Source of the DNA: Blastopirellula marina
Lineage (GTDB): Bacteria; Planctomycetota; Planctomycetia; Pirellulales; Pirellulaceae
Reading direction: 5' to 3'
Length of the DNA: 64,000 nucleotides
Assembly: GCF_002967715.1 (NCBI RefSeq)
Contig: NZ_PUIA01000042.1
Span: 62,001-126,000 of the forward strand
Below the pieces are notes generated by a model that made no database searches, was not told the DNA's origin, and worked only from the letters and a program-made list of their open reading frames with translations. A program made the translations under genes and the position numbers. Below, piece after piece: positions 37,804 to 44,163 of the stretch. How positions within the stretch are numbered: the first letter of the stretch is position 1; each line of letters opens with the position of its first letter.

Positions 37804-39006
37804 TTGATCACCGCCGCTTCACTCAAGGAATATACAGCAAAGGATTTAGCTCAAATGGCGAAGCGTCGCGGTGTGACCGGTTGGCACGCGATGCGAAAGG
37901 ATGAACTCGTTAAGGCGTTGATTAAAGCCGCCAAATCGAGTGGTACCGCAGCCAAGAGCAAGTCCACCGCCAAGCCCAAGAAAGCGAAGGCCGCACCTGC
38001 CAAGCCGGCACCGACGGTCGCCAAGAAGCCACCGGTGGCCAAGGCCAAGCCGGCTGCTACCGCCAAACGACGCCCTGCCAAAGCCAAGCCCGAGAAGAAG
38101 TCTGACCCGAAGGTCGTCGAATCCATTCGCACGATGTATCAGCAGCGCCAGGCCGCTAAGGACCTGGGGACCAGTTCGGCGGACCAGAAGGGTGCTGATC
38201 GTCTCGTGCTGATGGTTCGAGACTCGTATTGGATGCATGCCTGTTGGGAAGTCTCGCGTAAAGCCATCGACCGAGCCAAGGCTGCCCTGGCTCAAGACTG
38301 GCATACCTCGACTCCGATGCTTCGCGTTATGGAAGTCGACGGAGAGGTCATGACCAGCGGTTCCGAACGCCTGGTCAAGCAGATCGAGATTCATGGTGGT
38401 GTCAAGAATTGGTACATCGACGTTGCCGATCCTCCAAAGAGTTACCGCTGCCACTTGGGTTATCTGGCCACCAACGGACGATTTCATGCGATTGCTCGCA
38501 GCAATGTCGTGACCACACCGCGCCCTGGTTCATGCGAAGAAATTGACGGGAACTGGGACGATGTGGCTGATAACGTTGAAAAGATCTACGCTCTCAGTGG
38601 CGGTGCCGACGAAGAACACGCCGATGGCGAACTGCGAGAAATGCTCGAACAGCGTTTCCGTCGCCCGGTTGGTATGCCGATGGCTGCCCGTTTGGGGTTG
38701 GTCGGAGATCAGTTCTGTAATGGTAAGCCGAATCAAGACTTCGACCTCAACATTGAAGTCGAGATGATCGTTTGCGGTTCGACCAAAGCAGGTTCCTATG
38801 TCACACTGTCCGGTGAGCCTGTCAAGGTTCGCGAGGATGGTACCTTCATGGTGAAGATGGACTTCCCTGACAAGCGGCAGATTTTTCCAATCGTGGCTCG
38901 CTCGAAGGATGGTCTGGAGCAGCGGACAATTGCCTTGGCAGTGGAGAGAAACACCAAGGCCATGGATCCGATTTCGCACGATCCTCGCGACTCCAACGGT
39001 AGTTAG
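37804..39006 (+). CDS. DUF4912 protein with SAP/Rho-N-like and histone-H1-like N-terminus
   Basis: A 400-residue protein translated from TTG 37804, with a strong AGGAGG at 37792-37797. Residues 4-40 (LKEYTAKDLAQMAKRRGVTG, then MRKDELVKALIKAA) resemble the Rho N-terminal/SAP helix-extended-loop-helix. Residues about 41-100 are almost only Lys, Ala and Pro, like a histone H1 tail, and should bind nucleic acid. The rest contains the DUF4912 pattern: DRLVLMVRDSYWMHACWEVS and WYIDVADPPKSYRCHLGYLA, with FHAIARSNVVTTPRPG at about residues 219-234. The biological role of DUF4912 is not known. Two terminators in tandem follow. Confidence 0.85.
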   Translation: MITAASLKEYTAKDLAQMAKRRGVTGWHAMRKDELVKALIKAAKSSGTAAKSKSTAKPKKAKAAPAKPAPTVAKKPPVAKAKPAATAKRRPAKAKPEKKSDPKVVESIRTMYQQRQAAKDLGTSSADQKGADRLVLMVRDSYWMHACWEVSRKAIDRAKAALAQDWHTSTPMLRVMEVDGEVMTSGSERLVKQIEIHGGVKNWYIDVADPPKSYRCHLGYLATNGRFHAIARSNVVTTPRPGSCEEIDGNWDDVADNVEKIYALSGGADEEHADGELREMLEQRFRRPVGMPMAARLGLVGDQFCNGKPNQDFDLNIEVEMIVCGSTKAGSYVTLSGEPVKVREDGTFMVKMDFPDKRQIFPIVARSKDGLEQRTIALAVERNTKAMDPISHDPRDSNGS

Positions 39007-39029
39007 TAGGATCGCCGATATGGGGGCGA

Positions 39030-39064
39030 AAGAAGGAATTTGCGAGGAATTCCTTCTTAATTAT
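39030..39064 (+). terminator. Terminator after the DUF4912 gene (first of two)
   Basis: AAGAAGGAATT (39030-39040) pairs perfectly with AATTCCTTCTT (39048-39058) around a 7-base loop and is followed by AATTATTT. The AT-rich stem is weak, which may be why a second hairpin follows. Confidence 0.55.
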
Positions 39065-39091
39065 TTCGCCGCCAAGTATTCAAATTCGCGC

Positions 39092-39132
39092 AAGGGTTGG
39101 TACGATTGAGAGCGTACCAACCCTTCTTTGCT
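39092..39132 (+). terminator. Terminator after the DUF4912 gene (second of two)
   Basis: A perfect 13-bp stem, AAGGGTTGGTACG (39092-39104) with CGTACCAACCCTT (39113-39125), with an 8-base loop and then CTTTGCTT. It ends only about 27 bases before the next start codon at 39153. The next gene therefore needs a promoter inside this short space, or read-through. Confidence 0.6.
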
Positions 39133-39152
39133 TCTTGTTCGAGGTCCTTCCG

Positions 39153-40046
39153 ATGCCCACGTCTCGCCGTGAATTTCTCGCTAATTGCTCAGCCGCCGCG
39201 GCTGCCGGACTAACCTTGGCGACGCCTGCTTCGTTGTTGGCAGCAGACAACACGACATCCACCGGCGAGAAGCGAATCAAGAAGGCGGTAAAGATTGGCA
39301 TGGTCGGGGTGAAAGGGACTCTGGCTGAAAAGATGACCGTCCTGAAGGAACTTGGCTTTGACGGGCTCGAACTCAATTCGCCCGGCGGTCCTGAGCCTGA
39401 AGAGGTTCAAGAGGCAATCAAGGTTTCTGGTATCCCGATTCATGGCGTAGTGGATTCTATTCATTGGAATACGCGTCTTTCTGACCCCGACGAAGAGATT
39501 CGTCAGAAGGGGCTCGATGGCCTGATTACGGCCATTAAGGCCAGCAAGGCCTACGGTGGCACGAGCGTTTTATTGGTGCCAGGCGTTGTGAACAACGACG
39601 TCACCTATGACCAATGCTGGGAGCGATCGATCGAGCAGATCAAGAAGGCCTTGCCGATTGCCAAGGAAGAAAACATTCAGATCCTGATGGAAAACGTGTG
39701 GAATAACTTCCTGACCGACCCGAAGGAAACGGCACGCTTCATCGACGAATTGGACAGCGACATGGTGGGTGCCTACTTCGATGTTGGCAACACCGTGAAG
39801 TTCTCGCCACCACACGAGTGGATTCCAATTCTCGGCCCACGCATCAAAAAGCTCGACATCAAAGATTATGGCAAAGGAAAGGGCTTCGGTGCCAAACTGC
39901 TGGAAGGTGATGTCGACTGGCCGAAGGTCATGGGCGAGCTTCGCGTGATCGATTACCAAGGATGGGCGACTGCGGAAATCTCAGGTGGTGGACGTGAACG
40001 GCTCACGGAAATCGCCGATCGGATGGATCGCATCTTCGCCAGCTAA
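39153..40046 (+). CDS. Tat-exported sugar isomerase/epimerase-like protein (TIM barrel)
   Basis: The 297 residues begin MPTSRREFLANCSAAAAAGL, a twin-arginine signal with an Ala cleavage site (SLLAAD), so the folded protein is exported. The mature part is an AP-endonuclease-2/xylose-isomerase-like barrel as in hydroxypyruvate isomerase and IolE: FDGLELNSPGG, IPIHGVVDSIHW, LVPGVV, ILMENVWNN, VGAYFDVGNTVKF and LDIKDYGKGKG. Glu and Asp/His metal ligands fit that fold. Planctomycetes have many such exported family members and their substrates are mostly unknown. The ATG at 39135 would add six residues before the signal and is less likely. Confidence 0.85.
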   Translation: MPTSRREFLANCSAAAAAGLTLATPASLLAADNTTSTGEKRIKKAVKIGMVGVKGTLAEKMTVLKELGFDGLELNSPGGPEPEEVQEAIKVSGIPIHGVVDSIHWNTRLSDPDEEIRQKGLDGLITAIKASKAYGGTSVLLVPGVVNNDVTYDQCWERSIEQIKKALPIAKEENIQILMENVWNNFLTDPKETARFIDELDSDMVGAYFDVGNTVKFSPPHEWIPILGPRIKKLDIKDYGKGKGFGAKLLEGDVDWPKVMGELRVIDYQGWATAEISGGGRERLTEIADRMDRIFAS

Positions 40047-40068
40047 CGAGCGAGTTCAAGATAATTTC

Positions 40069-40103
40069 GGCCTGTTCGTTCTTTGAATGAACAGGCCTTT
40101 TTT
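40069..40103 (+). terminator. Intrinsic terminator
   Basis: GGCCTGTTC (40069-40077) pairs with GAACAGGCC (40089-40097), with an inner TTC/GAA pair, followed by six T's. It ends the transcript of the Tat-exported isomerase-like gene, and larE converges from the other side. Confidence 0.85.
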
Positions 40104-40141
40104 GTTGGTGATCAGAATGAATCACTGCGCCTGGGCAGTGC

Positions 40142-40978
40142 TTAGCTATTGTCGATCGATACCTGAATCAATTGATTCAAACTTCCTGACTTCAGTCCGC
40201 CAAGATCCAGCGTAACGAACTTGAAGCCGATCTCGGTTAGTTGCCGTTCAAGTGTTTCGCGGTTTTCTGGCTTGGCAATCCACTCGATCGATTCGATGGG
40301 AACTTCCAGCCGAGCCAAGTCCCCATCGTGGTAACGCACGCGCAGGTCTCGCAGGCCTAGCGACCGCAATGTGTCCTCGGCAAGTTCGACCATCTTCAGG
40401 CGCTCCGGCGTGACTTGCACGCCGTACGCAATTCGACTTGCTAGGCAGGGGGAAGCAGGGCGGTCCCATACGGGAATATCCCACTCTTTGGCGATCTCGC
40501 GGAGCGTGTTTTTGTCGATCTCGCACTCAAGAAGGGGAGAGCGTACGCCGGCATTAGCTGCGGCGATCATGCCTGGACGATGGTCTCCTCGGTCGTCTAG
40601 ATTCGCCCCATTCACAATGACGGTCGTTTGAAAGTGCGAACGAATTGCCGTCAGGTGGTCATACAGTTCCGACTTGCAGTGAAGGCAGCGGTCAGATGCA
40701 TTGGCGACATAGCCAGGCCGGTCCAGTTCAGCCGTCTGGATGACTTCGTGCCGAATGCCAATGGCCTCGGCCGTCTCTTGGGCAATCCGTAGATCCCGCT
40801 CGGCAACGCTGGGGCTTTTGGCCGTAACGGCAAACGACTTTTCCCCGAGCGCGAGCACCGCGGCTTTGGCTACCACGCTGCTGTCGACACCCCCTGAAAA
40901 GGCAACCAGGCAGGAATCCAGGTCGTGAAACCAGCGAAGCAGACGCTCGCGGGCCGGAAGTGAAACGTCGTGGGTCAT
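40142..40978 (-). CDS. larE: ATP-dependent sacrificial sulfur transferase LarE-like
   Basis: A 278-residue PP-loop ATPase. The adenylation motif is SGGVDSS (28-34). LarE activates the pyridinium carboxylate precursor of the nickel-pincer nucleotide cofactor and adds sulfur. Three cysteines, C98 and C101 in RCLHCK and C178 in ASPCLASR, are placed as in the LarE branch that appears to use a Fe-S cluster rather than sacrificing a single cysteine; that reading is inferred. LarB and LarC, the other cofactor enzymes, and LarA are not in this window. The broader family name (NAD synthetase-like ATPase) also fits, but the length and motif layout favour LarE. Confidence 0.85.
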   Translation of the reverse strand: MTHDVSLPARERLLRWFHDLDSCLVAFSGGVDSSVVAKAAVLALGEKSFAVTAKSPSVAERDLRIAQETAEAIGIRHEVIQTAELDRPGYVANASDRCLHCKSELYDHLTAIRSHFQTTVIVNGANLDDRGDHRPGMIAAANAGVRSPLLECEIDKNTLREIAKEWDIPVWDRPASPCLASRIAYGVQVTPERLKMVELAEDTLRSLGLRDLRVRYHDGDLARLEVPIESIEWIAKPENRETLERQLTEIGFKFVTLDLGGLKSGSLNQLIQVSIDNS

Positions 40979-41067
40979 GGGTTGGGAAAAGTGGAATACG
41001 AACTAGTGAAGGGCAAATGTGTTAGGCGATCTGCTATTCTAGCCAAGTTTCGTGCGGTGGAAAACGC

Positions 41068-42000
41068 TCAGACAATGACACTTGCCAGGGCCTTTTCAAG
41101 CATGTCGCGTTCGGCGAGTGCGCTTCGCCACTCTTCAGGGATGCCTGTTTCGCCCCAGTAAGCACCAGCCAGTTGACCGCAGACGGCACCGGTTGTGTCG
41201 GCATCGTCTCCTAAATTGACCGAAGCAAGGACAGCGTCTTGGAAGTTATCCGAACGAGCAAACGCCCACAACGCCGCTTCGAGACTCTTCACCACATAAC
41301 CACTGCCGACAATTTCAGGCGGTTCTCGATCGCGAAAACTTCCGTTAACAACATCCTCGATTTCCGGAGCAAGGGGGGCAAACGATTGGAGTCGCTCAAG
41401 TGCTTCCCACTTCGGATCAAGGACGAGGTCTCGCTTCAGTCAATGAATCAAACCGGCGAGTACTAGTGCCATATAACGACACGCTGACAGGCAAATCTCA
41501 CTGGCATGCGTCGGAAAGCTCGACTCCTCGGCACGCGTGGCGAGTTCGCTGATGTTATCGGGAAAGTGTTCGGCGTATCGAATCGGCACAGGAGCCAGAC
41601 GCATGATCGATCCGTTGCCACTTGATTGCGGATCTCTGCTCGCGGACGACTTGGCATCCCGCGATGCTGCGAAGCGAAGCAGGGCTGATCGTGTGGCGAT
41701 GCCAACATCGAAGCAGGTTCCATTGACTGAATACGCCCCGGTTTGCATCCAGGCCAGATAACGCTTGGCTTGGTCGTTGAGGTCCCAGCCTGCTTCCCCC
41801 ATGCTGTCAGCTAAGGCCAACGCCATGCTCGTATCATCGGTCCACTGGCCTGGTTCCAGTCGATGAGGTCCGCCGTCCCGATACCCAGTTACCGGAGGGA
41901 ACGATCCAGGCGGCTTGAATTCCACGGCCGCTCCCAGGGCATCGCCAACCGCCAGCCCAAGCAGGCACCCACGTTTTCGGTCCGTCATCGATTCACTCAT
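41068..42000 (-). pseudogene. ADP-ribosylglycohydrolase, interrupted by an in-frame TGA
   Basis: From ATG 42000 the frame reads MSESMTDRKRGCLLGLAVGD and shows the magnesium motif WTDDTSMALAL. It then stops at TGA 41440-41442 (codon 187), after VLAGLIH. The same frame continues unbroken downstream (LKRDLVLDPKWEALERL) to a second conserved metal motif, NLGDDADTTGAV, and ends at 41068. Without the stop it would be a 310-residue DraG-type hydrolase that removes ADP-ribose from proteins or small molecules. The stop probably replaced a Gly codon (GGA), as Gly often follows at this place in the family. Either it is a recent nonsense mutation, a sequencing error, or programmed read-through. A gene start upstream at 42123 is possible but would add a hydrophobic segment. 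Confidence 0.75.
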
Positions 42001-42120
42001 CGCAAGAGACTCTCCCAGATCAATTGTGCCGACTACGAGCAATTGCAGAACAATACAAATTGCGGCGGATAGAAAGTATCTCAGCAGAGAATGACGCACC
42101 AGCGCCCGCAGAAAGAAAAG

Positions 42121-42194
42121 CACGCCCAGCAGGATTCGAACCTGCGACCTGCGGTTTAGAAGACCGCTGCTCTATCCGGCTGAGCTATGGGCGC
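42121..42194 (-). tRNA. tRNA-Arg (anticodon TCT)
   Basis: On the minus strand the sequence folds into a cloverleaf. The acceptor is GCGCCCA (5') with TGGGCGT (3') and a G discriminator. The D-arm is TAGCTCAGCCGGATAGAGCA, the anticodon loop is CTTCTAA with anticodon TCT (reads AGA), and the T-arm contains GGTTCGAATCC. Length is 74 bases. CCA is not encoded. It lies just upstream of the ADP-ribosylglycohydrolase gene on the same strand and has no neighbouring tRNA. Confidence 0.95.
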
Positions 42195-42371
42195 AAAAGC
42201 TTGGGGGAACCAAGTTCTCTAGATTCTAGCTGATGTGGCGTGAACGCCAAGGCGAAGTGTTCGAGGAATCGTGTGAATCGAGCCTCTAGGTCTCAGGCTG
42301 GTTTTATTGAAACGACACAGTTTGAGCCGAAAGGATCGCGATTCGATTGCTCTTTGTCCAGCTTTTACGGC

Positions 42372-44102
42372 CTATTGCCCGGAATCCTCCGCAGGCTTGT
42401 CGCCTTCGGCCGCTGCGTCTGGGGTTTCTTCGGTTGCGGCTGGTTTCTCTTCAACTGCTGGCTCGGCCTTCACTTCGGCTGGTTTCATAGGCTCGACCGG
42501 AGCGTCCGCAGGCTTTTCTTCTGCGGGGGGCTCTTCCTTGGGTGCTTCCTTATCATTTGGCTTGTCGGTGGCTTCCGGTTGGAGCATCGGCTGAGCTGCC
42601 GGTTGCTGTGCCGCTGGTGGTCGCATCATGCCCATGCCTGGCCCGCCTGGGAAGACGCGGCCTGGGGCTCCGCTGGGTTGGTTGGTGGGTTGATTGATTG
42701 GCGTGCCCAGTTGATCGCGTTTGAGCAGAATCTTCGCGACATCTTCTGCCTTGACGACGTAGTACCAGTCGGCAAAGCGAGTGTTGAGCTCGAAGATCTT
42801 TTGAGTCGCGATGTTCTTTTTTTCGCGATAGGCGATCATCGCGGCATCGTTCTCTTGAAGGATCCTTTCGCGAGCCTTGGCTTGCGCTTCGATGTCCTGG
42901 TCTTCTCCTTCTTTGATTTCCGGAACCTCTTGCAGCATCGGTGGAGGGAGCATTTCGTCGACCAGTTCCGTTTGCACGAACAGGAACTGCTGCTTCTGGT
43001 TTTTGTCGTCACCACCCAGGCTCTCCAGACCGAACAAGAGTCGGTAGCGAATCGCATCTTGGGTCTCGATAACCAGTTCTCCGTTCATGCCGATCAGCTT
43101 CGGTTCGGTTTCTCCTGGCAAGGTGTATCCGAAGAAACCGTTGGCGAACAAGGCGGGAAGGTCTTCTTGGTTGAACTCTTTGACCCCTTCCCCTTTTTTG
43201 AGCGCTTCGGCGAGCTGCTCTGGCTTGCGGTAGACGTCGACGATCGTCAAGTCGTCGAGCGAATTGCGAATCTCGTCTAGTTTTTCAACGTTCAGCTTAT
43301 CGCTAGCTGGCAACTCGGCAGCGGTCAACTGGGTAGGATCGTTGGGTGCAGTCTCTTGCAGGCTGAGAAGACGCCAGTCGCTGCGTTCGGCATTGAAAGC
43401 CACCGTGGCGTCCATCTGCGGCAAGACCGTCAGGCGATTGTTCGCAGCTTGGGTCGTGTAGTTGCGGAAGCGAAGCGAAGTCACATCAAACGGGTTGAGC
43501 TGCAGCAAGTCTTTGTCGATCCAGTCGGAAAACTCGGTCGAAAAGACCGTTGGGTCCAGACGCACCAGATAGATTCGATCACGCCCCGGGACGCGAACGT
43601 AATGTAATTGTGGATCTTCCTTGTCGGCCGCACCAATAATCAAATTTGCCAGCTTCTTATCGCTTTTGCCATTGATGGTCACCATCTGGCCTACTCCTTC
43701 ATCGGCCGCCGAAATGGCGTTGGCATTGGGTTCAACGACTCCATATTCGGCTTGCTGGCCAGGAAGATCGCTGACAATGCGAAGCACCTTCAAGTCGACC
43801 AGACTGTTGGCAGCTTTGGTCATGTGCTGTGTTGCGTTGGCCGGGTAGCCACCCTTGGTTTTGATCTGCCAGCCTTCCTTGGTGTTCGCGACCTCAAAGC
43901 GGCGGATCTGGCCACGGTCGGAATCGAAGCGGGTAACTTGCATCGATTCGGCTTGCAGCGGGTCGGTGAACTCAGGGAAGAGAGGCTGGTTGACTTCCTC
44001 TTCCGGAGTGCTGGTTGCCGGTGCGGGACGCGAGACGTACGCCAGGCCTCCCATGACGACAGCCACGGCCAGAAAGATCAACGTTTTAACGGCTTCACTC
44101 AT
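42372..44102 (-). CDS. DUF4340 membrane-anchored protein (GldFG-associated)
   Basis: A 576-residue protein with one N-terminal membrane anchor (about 5-24) and a large exported domain of the DUF4340 type, which follows GldG-like genes in many genomes. The DUF4340 repeats are visible as paired patches, for example EVANTKEGWQIKTKGGYPAN and NAERSDWRLLSLQETAPND. Residues about 475-576 are rich in Pro, Glu and Ala (an unstructured tail with PAEEKPADAPVEPMKP). It lies 61 bases after the GldFG fusion. The three genes probably encode one complex, but substrate and role are not known outside gliding Bacteroidota. Confidence 0.85.
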   Translation of the reverse strand: MSEAVKTLIFLAVAVVMGGLAYVSRPAPATSTPEEEVNQPLFPEFTDPLQAESMQVTRFDSDRGQIRRFEVANTKEGWQIKTKGGYPANATQHMTKAANSLVDLKVLRIVSDLPGQQAEYGVVEPNANAISAADEGVGQMVTINGKSDKKLANLIIGAADKEDPQLHYVRVPGRDRIYLVRLDPTVFSTEFSDWIDKDLLQLNPFDVTSLRFRNYTTQAANNRLTVLPQMDATVAFNAERSDWRLLSLQETAPNDPTQLTAAELPASDKLNVEKLDEIRNSLDDLTIVDVYRKPEQLAEALKKGEGVKEFNQEDLPALFANGFFGYTLPGETEPKLIGMNGELVIETQDAIRYRLLFGLESLGGDDKNQKQQFLFVQTELVDEMLPPPMLQEVPEIKEGEDQDIEAQAKARERILQENDAAMIAYREKKNIATQKIFELNTRFADWYYVVKAEDVAKILLKRDQLGTPINQPTNQPSGAPGRVFPGGPGMGMMRPPAAQQPAAQPMLQPEATDKPNDKEAPKEEPPAEEKPADAPVEPMKPAEVKAEPAVEEKPAATEETPDAAAEGDKPAEDSGQ

Positions 44103-44163
44103 GACGAAATACTTTTTTATGAATGCGTAAAAATCTTCGCGAATATTCAGGCAGTAGCGTCCG

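Noticed and set aside
41440-41442. In-frame TGA considered as a selenocysteine codon
   Set aside because: ADP-ribosylglycohydrolases usually have Gly, not Cys, at this place, and I saw no SECIS-like hairpin right after it. A stop mutation is simpler.
42240-43280. Plus-strand frame of 346 codons overlapping the DUF4340 gene
   Set aside because: Phe/Trp/Gly/Arg-rich antisense of Pro/Ala/Glu-rich codons; no motifs.
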